Both the position numbers and the translations under genes were made by a program. The notes below the pieces were generated by a model. The model did no database searches. It had not been told where the DNA came from and saw nothing but the letters and a program-made list of their open reading frames with translations. Of a stretch of 64,000 bases of DNA, positions 32,305-45,042 are shown piece by piece (position 1 is the first letter of the stretch; each line of letters starts with the position of its first letter). The DNA is taken from assembly GCF_905220365.1 (NCBI RefSeq), contig NC_061127.1, positions 6,386,001 through 6,450,000 on the forward strand. The letters are read 5' to 3'. This DNA is from Vanessa cardui (Eukaryota > Arthropoda > Insecta > Lepidoptera > Nymphalidae).

Positions 32305-32825
32305 ATGCTTATCATTTTAAATGTTTTGATCAAATTCGGTGATACCATAGTATCACGTGACATATCACGTTACATAATTTTTCGGCATCGTTGCAAGGGC
32401 TCTGTTTCTAAATCATTATTTTTTATTAATCTATATAAATTAATCACAAGTTATTTTTTTTAATTTATCTGTACTTGTTATTTATCTGTATTTAAACCTT
32501 GCAATTTATGATTTTGCTTAATGTATTTCATGTCTCTGATTTTTCAACAACATAGTAGCAATCGCCCATTTTAGGGCATTCCTAATATTTCTATTTATCC
32601 TCATAATTAAGCCTAAGGCGTGTACTAGGAGGGTAAACTACAATAGCTCAAGGGTTCTGGATCGATCCTGGGAAATTTTGCATAATAAGCTGGCTCATAT
32701 ATGTTGTTGTCTCATATATTGACGCTATAGACCTAGATGGTATCTCAGACCTCACGATAAAGCCGAGAAGTGGTTACAGGGAATTTTCATCTATTCAACA
32801 AATTAATTTAAATATGTATACGATT
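32305..32825. other. Spacer
   Basis: Nothing recognised. Confidence 0.4.
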
Positions 32826-33097
32826 TTTTATGTTATATACCATGCATATGGGCCACCTGATGGTATGTGGTCACCATCACCCATAGACAATGACGCTGTA
32901 AGTAATATTAACTATTCCTTATATCGTCAAAGCGCCACCAACCTTGTTAACTAAGATGCCCTTGTGCCTGTAGTTACACTGGCTCACTCACCCTTCAAAC
33001 CGGAACGCAAACATACTGCGTACTGTTGTTTAGCGGTAGAATATCTGAAGAGTGGGAGGTACCTACCCAGACGGGCTTGCACATAACCACCAAGTAA
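32826..33097 (+). mobile_element. Rep-C copy, best preserved
   Basis: The order is GCATATGGGCCACCTGATGG, GTGGTCACCATCACCC, TGTGCCTGTAGTTACACTGG, CCTTCAAACCGGAACGC, TAGCGGTAGAATATCTGA and ACCTACCCAGACGGGCTTGC. It serves as the reference for the family in this window. Confidence 0.65.
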
Positions 33098-33531
33098 ATT
33101 AACTTTTAATATTAATAACCCATGAATCACATTACCTTAAAATATTTACGTACACAATAAATATAATTACATTATCAAAGTCGTAATGTTACAAACACAA
33201 TGCGGGAACATTAACATCTGCTTATTATATAAAGTATAGAAGTGTTTTCTCTAATACTGTTAATAGCACTTATGAAAACAAAACACGAGAAAATGTTGCG
33301 AGAAGGGAAGAAAGAGGTAAATGAGGTAATTATTAAGGTGGGTAAGCGTGCCTACCGGTGTCGAGGTTTTGTTTTATCTCAGTAATTGTTCTCAGACACC
33401 GTTTCCGAGCTCTGGAAACTATATTGTTGATGTTGGGCCGAGATTTCGACACAATTAGAACTCATTACAACATTCCGTAGTTATTTGGATTAGGTTGGCT
33501 ATGAAACCCGGATTTTATTAACATACCGACC
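33098..33531. other. Spacer
   Basis: Nothing recognised. Confidence 0.4.
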
Positions 33532-34468
33532 TACATCGAGAAAATAAATAGGCGGATATTTTACAAAATAACACACACATTGACGACAAAATGAAAATGT
33601 TATATTAATAATTCGAATCATGATATGTTAGAAATAAAATTAATATCCATAATATTATTCACAGATAATATTGACAGCCAAGAGAAAACTACAATACATC
33701 TAGAAAAAAATAAAACGTGAATTAATGTATTTATTAGAAATATGTCATAATCAAGGGACTCGTATCGCTTCTTTTTTTTGTTTGGTGAGGCGCGTGTCCG
33801 TGGCTGACACCGGCTCCAAATATAACAACAATTAACTACATTTTATAATCGTAAATCGACTTTTAAGTAGTCTAATATTTTTCATGTCATTTTACGTTGG
33901 AGAACTCTGAGAAGTTTTTTGAATAATTTGTTTTGAAATAATGTTTTTTTTTTTTTAAGTCAAACTGACTTGATCTTTTTGTTAATTATTTTAATAATGA
34001 GTACATCGAGAAAATAAATAGGCGGATATTTTACAAAATAACACACATTGACGACAAAATGAAAATGTTATATTAATAATTCGAAATATGATATGTTAGA
34101 AATGAAATTAATATCCATAATATTATTCACAGATAATATTGACAGCCAAGAGAAAACTACAATACATCTAGAAAAAAATAAAACGTGAATTAATGTATTT
34201 ATTAGAAATATGTCATAATCAAGGGACTCGTATCGCTTCTTTTTTTTGTTTGGTGAGGCGCGTGTCCGTGGCTGACACCGGCTCTAAATATAACAACAAT
34301 TAACTACATTTTATAATCGTAAATCGACTTTTAAGTAGTCTAATATTTTTCATGTCATTTTACGTTGGAGAACTCTGAGAAGTTTTTTGAATAATTTGTT
34401 TTGAAATAATGTTTTTTTTTTTAAGTCAAACTGACTTGATCTTTTTGTTAATTATTTTAATAATGAGT
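33532..34468. repeat. Recent tandem duplication, 470-bp unit, containing part of Rep-B
   Basis: TACATCGAGAAAATAAATAG at 33532 recurs at 34002. The second unit follows the first, with only a few differences: a CA dinucleotide, a handful of substitutions and poly-T lengths of 13 versus 11. The units include Rep-B right-block sequence (GTGGCTGACACCGGCTC, CGACTTTTAAGTAGTC) at about 33755-33990 and 34223-34455. It is either a young duplication or an assembly artefact. Confidence 0.9.
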
Positions 34469-35100
34469 TATCATTACACTTGATTTTCAGCAGCGTACGT
34501 AACCGATGTATACCATAAAACAAATTAATATTTGCATCTAAACTAAAGTAAATTTTAACTTCGCCTTTCTATATTTTAATAATTTTAAGGCAAACTTTTC
34601 ACTCAGATAATATGCTTTTATGAGATAGTCCTTCAGTTGGAATATCGATTATTCCCAAATGGTATTTAGATTAATTTCTTATATACGCAGTAATAACAAA
34701 GTTCAACGTAAGTCAAGAGAGGTTTATCAAATTTGTTTTTAATGAGTTAGCCAAAGAAAATGTCTTTGAAGATGGAGTTGGCGCAAGAATTCTTTGAAAA
34801 GGCTACAAAGTTGTACCGAAAAGTTTAGTTCGCGGTTTAAATTCCAAGTTAATTAACTGTTACTGACAGCCGAACGGACAGTAACATACCCATTATTCTC
34901 ATTAACAGAACGAGGGTATTGTTTGCGAATTTTCCTCATAAAAATATTTTTATTTATTTAAAATAGGAAGCTAACCGGGAATATTTTATGTCTTACGATA
35001 TTGTTGTTATCCATAACCTACGAAAAGAGAGTGGAATAAAAGCTATGAATACGCTGTTTCAGGAAACGAATCAAATATTACACTATCAAAAATTGGAAAC
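34469..35100. other. AT-rich spacer
   Basis: Nothing recognised. The frame at 34988-35200 is not gene-like. Confidence 0.35.
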
Positions 35101-35300
35101 GAAATATTCTTTAAAAGTTTTCATATTGTGTCGTGTTCGTAGGTGTAAGGCATTGACGGTAGCATGTGAAAGCGATCCGTGCCGCATGACGCACGCCTAA
35201 AAGACGGAGTGGGTACTACTGATTTTTTAGTGGTTATTCCGGAGGTATAGGGTCGCCCTGGGCGATTTCTTTAATTATATTGGTATAAAAAATAAGCCCT
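35101..35300 (+). mobile_element. Possible LINE 3' end fragment
   Basis: It is less AT-rich, with CGCCTAAAAGACGGAGTGGG and TTTTTTAGTGGTTATTCCGG, then GGGTCGCCCTGGGCGATTT. This resembles 3' ends of lepidopteran LINEs as I remember them. No RT frame precedes it. Confidence 0.35.
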
Positions 35301-35929
35301 TCCTTTTGTTGCGAAAATGTAATGGGATAGTAGTAAAAAATATTGAATTATACCTTTTCGAAATGCATACTATAACGAGGAATAAAGTTAAACTGCCACT
35401 GGTTGAGAGTTAGCTTGTACTGAAAAGAACGTGCAATAATGTTAGTAGTTACTATTTTCCACCAATTTCTAAGATAATTAATTCCTAAACTCCTGTCTCA
35501 TATAATTTTGTTGATTTTAGATGACGTGTCTTTGTGTCGATCGAATCTAATGATAATTTAATTCAAGTGCAATTGCTTTTACTCAATATTAAAAACTTAT
35601 GGATAGTATTTGTTTGAACCTCGAAGTCCTGTTTTATACAATATATATCTCAGTATAAAACTTTTGAAATAGTCTTTTTTATATTTGAACGTTACGACTC
35701 GCCCAGGACTTGAAACGAAAATTTTGTGCACCTTAGAGTATTTTTATTTTAAACTTGTGTTCACAATGACGATAATCATGTAAAATTTTAGAAGAACATT
35801 TTGTGTTTCTATATTTGAATTTTTCTTTTCTAAACTTATTTTCATTTTTATTTTGTCGACAACACTGAAGCTCGTCACTAGCTACTAAATAGAAAAGGGT
35901 AAACTTTCACCGCACTAATCCAATGTTAG
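35301..35929. other. AT-rich spacer
   Basis: Nothing recognised. Confidence 0.4.
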
Positions 35930-36085
35930 AAGATACACATATGGTTGATTTCCAACACAAAATTTTTGTCAAGAGGTTTTCCTTTACCACCAAGCACAAA
36001 AAGATTTATAAATAATACATGAAAATTAATTGGTTCATGTTTATTTTTGAACCAATAATCATTGGTTAAGATTAGCATGTTTATT
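35930..36085 (-). mobile_element. Very degenerate SINE-M copy
   Basis: GGTTTTCCTTTACCACCAAGC and GAACCAATAATCATTGGTTAAG keep the order and spacing of the minus-strand SINE body and box B region, with many changes. Confidence 0.4.
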
Positions 36086-36499
36086 TCATCTCAAAAGGAA
36101 GAATAAATTCGATGAAATATTTAGCGAAAAATCTGAATATGCATCGTATAGAGGTAACAATCCTAGCACGTGTAAACCACTTCTGCAGAGACCGTTGAAA
36201 CTGTAATAGTTTTATTTTTTGTGAAAGCTTTAACAAGGGCTATGGGTTCAATTAAAACTACTCGTTTCTGTTCTTGTTTCTTAATAAAGGAAGTTGATTG
36301 TTCAATTTTCATATTTAGCTTATGTTCTAGAGCGCTCTGGATGTATTTTTTAAGTTGCGAAATTAAATGTTTATTGCAAACTATTAGCTATAAAATAATT
36401 ACGAAGCATGAAATTAAACGAAATACTTTATGTATTTGTTAATTTCGTTTAAAATAAAAAGGTCTTAAGTGAACTTATTAATTAAGTTAACGTAAATTT
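36086..36499. other. Spacer
   Basis: Nothing recognised. Confidence 0.35.
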
Positions 36500-36628
36500 G
36501 CCTGTAAATTTACCACTGCTGGATTAAGGCCTCCTCACCCTTTGAAGATAAGGTTTGGAACGTATTCCACCATTCTGTTCCAATGCGAGTTGATACTACA
36601 CATGTGGCAAAATATCGTTGAAATTACT
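36500..36628 (-). mobile_element. SINE-M 3' part, 5' truncated
   Basis: On the minus strand it covers CACATGTGTAGTATCAACTC to GGTAAATTTACAGGC. The head is absent. Confidence 0.65.
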
Positions 36629-39494
36629 CGGCTCGACTTACTAATTAGCTAAAGAAAAATAAATTATTAAAATAAAAAATAAGATTTTCGGAGAGTTGCG
36701 TTAATGACAGATTTATTTAAGTTATTTTTGAAATAAGTAAATATATACATATATAAATTTTAATGCTTAACTAAAGTGTACAGCCCTATATCATTCCGAT
36801 ACCAACAGACAACTTTCTTCACGTTTCCCGAGTTAAGTGCAAAGTTACAAGGCGGTCTACGCGTAATTCAATTTCAGCTCATTAATAAACAAACTGAAAA
36901 CAAATCTAACGTCAAGGATCTTCCTTTTCCTCAAGAGGCTAAAACTTTCAATAGGGTTAAAGATTATTTCAAAATAATAATGTTTCATTAATGGTTTTTA
37001 AGCCGCGTAAATTGTATAAAGCGCGTTCAGTTTGCACGTTGTTAAGTTTCATTAAATAGTTTTGTGGTAAGAGTTTTAGTGTTAATAAATCAAAACATCA
37101 ATTTAATGTAACTTTGATGTTCATTTAATATACGAAAATATTTTTATTTTATTAAGTAGGTGTCTTTGGAGGACCATTATAAAGTAACGAATATAGACGG
37201 CTTAATCATTACTGAGTGCTTCCGGGCAATATTCGGCATACAAAAACCGGGCATAAAGTGCACATACAAGTAACGTACTCTACTAAAGAATAGCAATAAT
37301 AAATTGATTTTTTTAAAGAATGGTAACCATATGCTAACTACATTATTACATTGCTACTATTCCTTTGTTACTTATGTTTACATGTTATTTATTTAGTAGA
37401 TGAAAAGCCGACTTCGCTGGGGTAAAATAAATAAGTAAAAATATAAAATAAATAACTAAACAATACCTTTACTTTTTATATACTATATAACTTTTTCATA
37501 AATATTTATATTTATAATTTATCGCGGATAAATTTCCAAAAGTCGAAGTCATGAAATTATTATTTAGAATAAAATTTCTGAACGCACCCGTAAACGTCAA
37601 ACAAGACGTCCGTTGAACTGTCATATCTCGAATATACGAATTTTGTGGGTAAATGTTGCCGACAAGAAAAACAAATTATTCTTTAACGCTCTATAATTGT
37701 GGATAAGTTTTTATTGCATACCTATATATTAATATAGAATATGCTTCATCAGATTTCTTGTATTTTTAAATTAATGTTCATTCAACACAACAAATTTCAC
37801 AAACAAAACATTGAAAATTTGTAAAAAAATGTACGATCAAAGATCATTCATAATAAGAAAAAAATATATCAAATTCGAGTTTTCGATAATTTTGTTCTAA
37901 AGTTATAAATGAATCAACTTGTAAATAAGTATACACATAGAAGTAATTTCTTTCGGAACTTTTAGCTTTGCAATTTGAAATCTCAGAGTTATTTACGTTT
38001 TCTTTGAAGGAACGCGTTTCGAGTCATTAGGGCCTCGAATTAAGAGGTCTTTTACAAATAACTTCACTAAACGCGACCGCATTACATTTTGCTTCTTGAT
38101 TTACTCTTAAGCTCTGCTCTAAATTTCTTTAAAATGCATTCATTTAGAGCAACTTAAATAACGAGCATTACGTTTCTCTAGTTTCAACTCATGAATAAAT
38201 CTTTTCATAGCCCGCGTATAATTACGTACGAGTGGGAAATATGGCTCGATCAAGTTACTTCATGCATATCAAGTTAATGAGTTAAACACTGCTTTATAAT
38301 ACTGTTTAAATAATCTCTCTAGTTCAAATGAGGGTAGTAGATGAAACTAGAGCAACCTTAATAATGTGTAATTCACCTTTTTATAAGTTAGGGTTTCATA
38401 TTGATATTATGTTCTAAAGATATATCGGATGATCCGTTTTATCTAACTGCCCCAGAAGGAAGGTTCTATTTGTCTTTTTATTTCGCATGATTTAATGTTA
38501 AAGGGACAATTGATTTTAACGTTTGAAAAGTAAGGTAAGGCTTAATTGTGTGAGTGATATGGCCCTATTAAGGAAATAATATGAAAGCTGAATAAATGTA
38601 ACGTGGCCGGTGTGTAGGTCAAAGTATAAATTAAATGCGTGCGTACTTACATTTTCAAAGATCCCTGAATCCTTAAATCATTTATATTTGTGTGTGTCTG
38701 ATGTGACGAACTACATAAAATAACTAAAAATTTCGGGCCAACTTTGTTATACGAGTGTACGTGTAAGCTATGTATGACAATCGCGCGTTTCCATTCTTTT
38801 TCATAATTTGCGTGTACCGAAGAGATGACTAATACTCTTTTCGAAGTGTTTTTAGCAATGAAAAATTGAAAATCTATGTCTGAAATTTCTTCATTTCATA
38901 GAACATAATTTACATAATTAATTTAAATAACCCAATGAATACTATAAAACTTAAAATATAGCTACATACTATTTCAAAGAAAACAATCATATCGATAACA
39001 AGCTATTAATTATGTTGAGGAAAAAAGGGGCTGATTGAAAAAGATAAGTGGGAGTAGAAAGGGGAGAAGTATGCTCTACTGTAACCTGCGTAATATGTAA
39101 TATTGCTGCTAATTGTATATGCTTCGGTCTGGCAAACTGGTGAGTTAGTCGATGTCTGGGGAGGTTCATACAAAATTTATTGTTTTTTTTTTAAAGTTGA
39201 CAGGATTTATAGTCTAATTTCTTGTAACTAAAGTAAGCCTCTTTTCTTTGAACCTGAACTTCTTCTTGTCATAGTGGTCCTGCCGTCTTATCGGATAATA
39301 CATTTTTAACTTTGCCGTTTTTTTCAAATTCAAATCGTTTATAAAAAATACATTGGTAAAAAAGGCGTGTTATACAAGATTTTGTAGATGATAAAAAGGC
39401 GTGGAATTAATACCTGTTGACTTCCAGGCAGGATATATTAATTTAAATAATTGTATTAACTAACATGACTGTATTTTTTTAATTGTTGAAAAAG
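36629..39494. other. Long AT-rich spacer
   Basis: I see no gene, no repeat family used elsewhere in the window and no tandem array. Short frames such as 36776-36991 have no domains. Confidence 0.4.
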
Positions 39495-39634
39495 AGTAAC
39501 TACTGAGTTTCTTGCCAGTTCTTCTCGGTAGAATCTACTTTCCGAACCGGTGGTAGCTTCACTTTGTTAAATGACGATTCAAAAGTGCTTGTAAAAGCCC
39601 ACTTGCATAAAGTTTTATTTTGATTTTGATTATT
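39495..39634 (+). mobile_element. Tail-D retroposon 3' end
   Basis: It contains ACTGAGTTTCTTGCCAGTTC and CTTTCCGAACCGGTGGTAGC with a TTTTGATTTTGATT end. Confidence 0.5.
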
Positions 39635-41502
39635 GAATAGAGTATATATGTACTTTTGGTTTTGCACAAAATTATGCTTTACATATTTGAAGAATGAATA
39701 AACTTTCTTTAAGTGCAATAAAAAAAGGTCAAATTGATCACTTAAATTTAATATATAAGGTTTCTAAGTACAACTAATCTAATGCAAGATTTCAATTCTG
39801 TCGTTATAATTGAGTTGGTTTGCTCTTGTTTGAGTTTATTTATTTACTTTTTAATTTTACAATCCAATAGTATATTGTAGCTTTCGTATCTTTTCTTTCT
39901 TCTGTTATGAATCTATATTCAACAGAAGAGGTATTAAGATGCCGTCAACTTCAGTAAAAAACATACTGCATAAACGAAATCTTGATTTCATTTTCGATTC
40001 CCTAAAATGTAAACATCCACTAGAAGTGCTTGATAATAATATTACTCTCTAGATACTTGTCACTGTGTAAACATTGTTTAAATTAAGATAAAATACTAAA
40101 TATTACAAAGTGAATACAAATATTAATCAAAGATAATGTTAACTTTATGTACAAACCAATTCTTTTGAGCGACATTTATGTATTGTTTAAATGTTGTTAA
40201 AAGAGATATTTTCATGAGAAAATGGGAAAAGCAATTACTTAAAAACGTTGTACATCACTTTGTTTTGCGCATTCATTTTTACTAAAAGTTAATGTAAATA
40301 AAATAGCATGAATAATTGTTAATTATTTTGTTTATATAATTTTACCAAAACGAAAATCTTATTGTCTCTAAATAGCAATTAGAGTGTTATTACTACAATT
40401 GTTTGTTTTACTGTGAGGCAATTACGTCTGCATAATTCTACTGTAACGTAAATAATGAATCTGTTTATTTGGTTTTGTCTAGTTTAATGTATTTCTGTTA
40501 TGATAAAATAACTTTAAGACACAAAACGTATTTTAGAATATAAATAAACAAATATATATATAATACAAAATAAACGTACTCACTAAGTACTAATTTAATA
40601 TAGATAAATTAACGCTCGATTAACTAAAAGAGTAAAAATGCATATAAGGAGAACTCAAATGATTGATAATTTAATATAATTACAATATTTTCTTATTGAG
40701 AGATATACTCTTATGATAGTTTAGTTTAGTAAATATCTATAAATATCATTTCGATATTTAAAAATAGTCAAAAAGAGAAGTAATAAAAAAAAATGCCGGT
40801 GAACTTTGTCTGTTTATAATTGTTTAATTTTTTTTTTTAAAAACGAAATGTAATTCCATTATGTTGTTGTAATATATATATTTTTATAAATCTATTACGT
40901 AACGATTATCGAGAAAAAGAGAATCAACATCATTCAAAATATGCTATTTCACATGTAAGCTTATTCAACAATATAGTATCAATGAAAGGGCATTTTCAAA
41001 AACGCTAGCTCCATTTAGTTTATTTTCCTGCCTAGATATGGGTACATAGACATAGGTTGGAGCATAGACTGATTCATCAAAGACAATTATTGTCATATCA
41101 GTTTTTATACAAAAATGAAAAGTAATATTTTATCTGTTCATGATGTATGCGACTGAAAGATTTTGCATGCATCAATTTTGAAATCTGATTCCACTTATCA
41201 CGTCCCGTGAACACGAAAATTTATCTCATCAATCAACAATGACGAATTTTACAAAGCACATCAATCACTTACGTGTACGTAGGTATCGATCAGTGACAAT
41301 TTTTTAAAAGGTGTTATTTTTCTTTCGGTAAACATTCTCAAATGATGTAAATTTGATTGGTTATTAATACGTTATTTATAGATTTTGTTTTTTCTTTTTT
41401 AAGTTTTAATTTCGTTTATCATATAAGTAACATTAGAAGTAGGTATTATTGATTTAAGTGTTTTTATAGAGTCTGATAATTTCATATTATATTACATTAT
41501 AT
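39635..41502. other. AT-rich spacer
   Basis: Nothing recognised. Confidence 0.4.
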
Positions 41503-41745
41503 ACATGTGCTTAATTTGTGTTTATAATTCATCTCGTGCTCGGCGGTGAAGGAAAACATCGTGAGGAAACCCGCATGTTTCTAATTTCATCGAAATTCTG
41601 CCATATGTGCATTCCACCAACCCGCATTGGAACAGCGTGGTGGAATGTGCTCCAAATCCTCTCCTTAATATAACAATAATATATAATTATAATAATAATA
41701 AGCACAGCAGTGAGAAATTTACAGGTTGTTACTTTACTTTATGGT
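41503..41745 (+). mobile_element. SINE-M copy lacking its tRNA head
   Basis: It begins at ATGTGCTTAATTTGTG and runs to CAGGTTGTTACTTTACTTTA. An AT-rich stretch at about 41671-41702 replaces the GGGAGAGGAGGCC segment. Confidence 0.72.
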
Positions 41746-42123
41746 ATAATTTCTTACTTTACGCGTATATCGTCTTTTTGGATATCATGTGATCGTAGTC
41801 TTAGACAAGCTAATTGGTACCGACTTTTAGCATTTCAGATACGTAAACTAAAACTGTGTACGAGGGATTTGTAGTTCTCAGAAATTTCTCGGATAAATCC
41901 GCAATATGTTTTTATATATAAATATTAGTTTCTGTGTTTTTGATACAAAAATAAACTTCGGTGTTCTAATTATTTGTTAAGAGTACAAATCATATGATTT
42001 CCTTATTTATTCGTTATTATTCAGTATATAGTTAAAATTTGATCTAAGATCAATATAACGCCTACGTGGCGTACCTGCTTAGAATGTACTTACCCAATCA
42101 TTTCTTGTGGGTGTCATAAAAGG
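41746..42123. other. AT-rich spacer
   Basis: Nothing recognised. Confidence 0.4.
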
Positions 42124-42270
42124 CAACTCAAACTCAAACTCAAATAACTTTATTCAATATAGAAGTATTACACTTTCTTATTGATGGTCAATTGAAACAG
42201 TACCGCCGGTTCGGAAAAGAAATTACCTTGACCTAAGTATAACCGGCAAAAGAAACTCAGCTCGTTTTTT
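42124..42270 (-). mobile_element. Tail-D retroposon 3' end with (AAACTC)n tail
   Basis: On the minus strand it carries GAGTTTCTTTTGCCGGTT, CTTTTCCGAACCGGCGGTAC and a GAGTTT repeat tail, closely matching 9822-9963. Confidence 0.55.
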
Positions 42271-42293
42271 TGTTTTTTGTCACATATATCATA

Positions 42294-42600
42294 CTAGCGA
42301 CCCGCCTCGGCTTCGCACGGGTGCAATACTGATACTAAATATACTACAGAATTTGTTTATTAACGACATCACATTGCAAACTTCTAAAATTATCAGTGTT
42401 TCTTTACGATATTGTTCATGTATTATATACACAAACCTTCCCCTTTAATCACACTATATATTAAAAAAAACCGAAGAAAAAACCTTCAGCCAAGAAAACC
42501 CCATAGTATATCTATCAAAAAACAATACGATATATGTACTTTAAGATATATGTTTTTTACAAATTAACTTTTATAGTATAATATACTGGGGCTCAATCAA
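42294..42600 (-). mobile_element. HelA copy
   Basis: On the minus strand it ends CCGAGGCGGGTCGCTAG at 42294 with a T beyond. The opposite side continues through the block that lies at 1-100 in the first copy. It runs directly into a Rep-B block. Confidence 0.6.
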
Positions 42601-43180
42601 GGGGCTCGTAACCTCATACCTGTGGCTAACACCGGCTCCAAATATAGCAATAATTATAACTACTGATAACTACTGAGCTGAGATGGCCCAGTGGTTAGAA
42701 CGCGTGCATCTTAACCGATGATTGCGGGTTCAAACCCAGGCAAGCACCGCTGATTCATGTGCTTAATTTGTCTTGATAATTCATCTCGTGCTCAGCGGTG
42801 AAGGAAAACATCGTGAGGAAACCTGCATGTGACAAATTTCATAGAAATTCTGCCACATGTGCATTCCACCAACCCGCATTGGAACAGCGTGGTGGAATAT
42901 GTTCCAAACCCTATCCTTAATGGGAGAGGAGGCCTTATCTCAGCAGTGGGAAATTTACAGGCTGTTACTTTACTTTACTTTTTACTTTTTTTATAACTAC
43001 AGTATATAATCGTAGATCGACTTTTAAGTAGTCTAATATTTTTCATTTCATTTAACTTAGGAGGACTCTAAAAATATATGTTGAATACGCAATTATTTTT
43101 ATTATATTTTAGAGCATATTTTTGCTTGAAGTCTCTTTTTCTTTTTGTTAAAATTTTCATTTATTTATTAAGTATAGTTA
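42601..43180 (+). mobile_element. Rep-B right block interrupted by a SINE-M
   Basis: CTGTGGCTAACACCGGCTCC at 42620 and CGACTTTTAAGTAGTC at 43018 are the two sides of a Rep-B right block. It ends near 43165 in CTTTTTCTTTTTGTTAAAAT. A SINE-M sits between them. Confidence 0.6.
42675..42990 (+). mobile_element. SINE-M copy inserted in Rep-B
   Basis: Full head, body and a (CTTTA)n tail. TTATAACTAC precedes it at 42655-42664 (with a partly repeated copy to 42674) and follows at 42991-43000, so a TSD of about 10 bp is likely. The sequence is close to the best copies, so it is relatively young. Confidence 0.85.
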
Positions 43181-43345
43181 ATTCCCTCGCTAGAGAGCTC
43201 CGATAATAACTTCAAATATATATAAATAGCTAAATTCAAAGTGCTAAGAAAATAAGCCAATATATGTGGTAAAAAATAAATGACAAAAAAAATGTTATTG
43301 TGGGTTATAACTAACAGATAGACACATAACATCGCGGAGTTTTTT
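43181..43345. other. Short unassigned stretch
   Basis: GTGGGTTATAACTAACAGAT and ATCGCGGAGTTTTTT near 43300 resemble 45518-45560, so this is probably also repeat DNA. Confidence 0.35.
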
Positions 43346-43851
43346 CAACCGACTTCCAAAAGGAGGAGGTTATCAAATCGTCTGTATTTTTTTTTCTTTT
43401 TTTTTATGTTTGTTACCTCATAACTTTTCACTGGGTGGACCGATTTTGATAATTTTTTTTTTGTTTGAAAGGTAGTGCTTCCCGTGGGGTCTCATTTTTT
43501 TTTTACTTTTTTCCGATGATGGTATCCATATGAAAACGACATAAGTCTTAAATTTGCATTATGTATGTGCGCGACAAATAGGTGAATAACTGAAAATCAC
43601 GTTAACCAATTTTGATAATTCTTTTTTTATTATAAAATATATACTTCAAGGGTAATTTGGTGAAAGTTTGGTAAGGTTCTGAGCACAGGATCCATGACAA
43701 AGTAACGGAACGGAAGGGAACGGAACAATTCTGAGGAGCACGTTAGCGATACTCAGTCGAATCTTTTATTTATAGGTTATTTGGATATTTGAGTCACCTT
43801 CCGTAATGTGGTTATGTTTATGTAATTTTCATAGTCGAATATTATAATCAA
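43346..43851 (+). mobile_element. Rep-B left block
   Basis: It starts CAACCGACTTCC and is the reverse complement of 4516-5016 in block order (GTTACCTCATAACTTTTCAC, GGTGGACCGATTTTGATAAT, CAATTCTGAGGAGCACGTTA). It ends where HelA begins. Confidence 0.6.
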
Positions 43852-44103
43852 CTAGCTACCCACCCCGGCTTCGCACGGGTGCAATAGTGATACTAAATAT
43901 ACTACAGAATTTGTGTATTTACGACATCACATCGCAAACTTCTAAAATTATCAGTGTTTCTTTTCTATATTGTTCATGTATTATATACACAAACCTTCCC
44001 CTTGAATTACACTATCTATTAAAAAAAACCGCATCAAAATCCGTTGCGTAGATTTAAAGATATAGGGACAGAGAAAGCGACTTTGTTTTATACTATGTAG
44101 TGA
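43852..44103 (-). mobile_element. HelA copy with both ends and A/T flanks
   Basis: On the minus strand it begins TCACTACATAG (44103) after an A and ends CCGGGGTGGGTAGCTAG (43852) before a T, the A^T insertion rule of Helitrons. 252 bp. It lies at the inner edge of a Rep-B left block, as in 4366-4515. Confidence 0.7.
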
Positions 44104-44455
44104 TGGAACTCCTATACGGCTCGCAGTTAGGGTGCGATATGGGGCAGAATTTCTTACTATCTTTAATCAAATTTTGTGTATGTGATGTGATGTCATATGA
44201 TGTACGAAATATAGTTGGTCTTTTTCAAAGTTTTTTTGCCGAGTTCGATTACACCTCTTTCGAGGGATCCTTGTAGTTTACGCCGCGTGACGTATTAAAT
44301 CCGCATTTTCGAAAGTCTATTTTTGCTTTATTCGCAAGTTTCCTTTGAAATTGTCCTCGAAGTAGTTTCTGACTCATATAAACGGAACGCTTAATCTATC
44401 CATATTAAAAAAATTAGTTAATCAACATCAGCTCACTTAAAATCAAAAAATAAAT
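44104..44455. other. Unassigned stretch inside the repeat cluster
   Basis: No family recognised. Not open in any frame. Confidence 0.35.
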
Positions 44456-44690
44456 AAAAATTTTAACAAAAAGAAAAACCGACTTCAAACAAAACACTAT
44501 TTTAAAACAAATGAATATGCACGACAAAGTAATAAAAATAATTGCGTATTCAACATATTTTTAGAGTCTTCCTAAGTTAAATGAAATGAAAAATATTAGA
44601 CTACTTAAAAGTCGATTAACGATTATATCCTGTAGTTATAATTATTGTTATATTTGGAGTCGGTGTCAGCCAATAAAACCCTACAGTATA
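44456..44690 (-). mobile_element. Rep-B right block, inverted relative to the next
   Basis: It starts AAAATTTTAACAAAAAG and CCGACTTCAAACAAAACAC, runs to GAGTCGGTGTCAGCC and matches 4141-4365. Together with 44800-45040 it forms a large inverted repeat. Confidence 0.6.
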
Positions 44691-44799
44691 TCTATCAAAA
44701 AACAATACGAGAATACCTTAACAAATATGTTTTTTACAAATTACCTTTTACACAATAATATACTGGATCAATCAAGGGGCTCGTATCGCTTCTTTCTTA
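44691..44799. repeat. Spacer of the Rep-B inverted repeat, HelA-like
   Basis: CAGTATATCTATCAAAAAAC and AATATACTGGATCAATCAAG match the outer part of the HelA copy at 42480-42600. Confidence 0.45.
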
Positions 44800-45040
44800 T
44801 GATTGTTGGGGCAAGGGCACCGTGGCTGACACCGGCTCCAAATATACCAATAATTATAACTACATGATATAATCGTTAATCGACTTTTAAGTAGTCTAAT
44901 ATTTTTCATTTCATTTAACTTAGGAAGACTCTAAAAAATATGTTGAATACGCAATTATTTTTATTACTTTTTCGTGCATATTCATTTGTTTTAAAATAGT
45001 GTTTTGTTTGAAGTCGGTTTTTCTTTTTGTTAAAATTTTT
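44800..45040 (+). mobile_element. Rep-B right block, inverted partner
   Basis: It runs from CCGTGGCTGACACCGGCTCC to GAAGTCGGTTTTTCTTTTTG and TTAAAATTTTTAT. The frame at 44586-44867 crosses these repeats and is not a gene. Confidence 0.6.
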
Positions 45041-45042
45041 AT

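Noticed and set aside
44586..44867. 93-residue open frame
   Set aside because: It crosses two inverted Rep-B blocks and HelA-like DNA; the same DNA recurs elsewhere without the frame.
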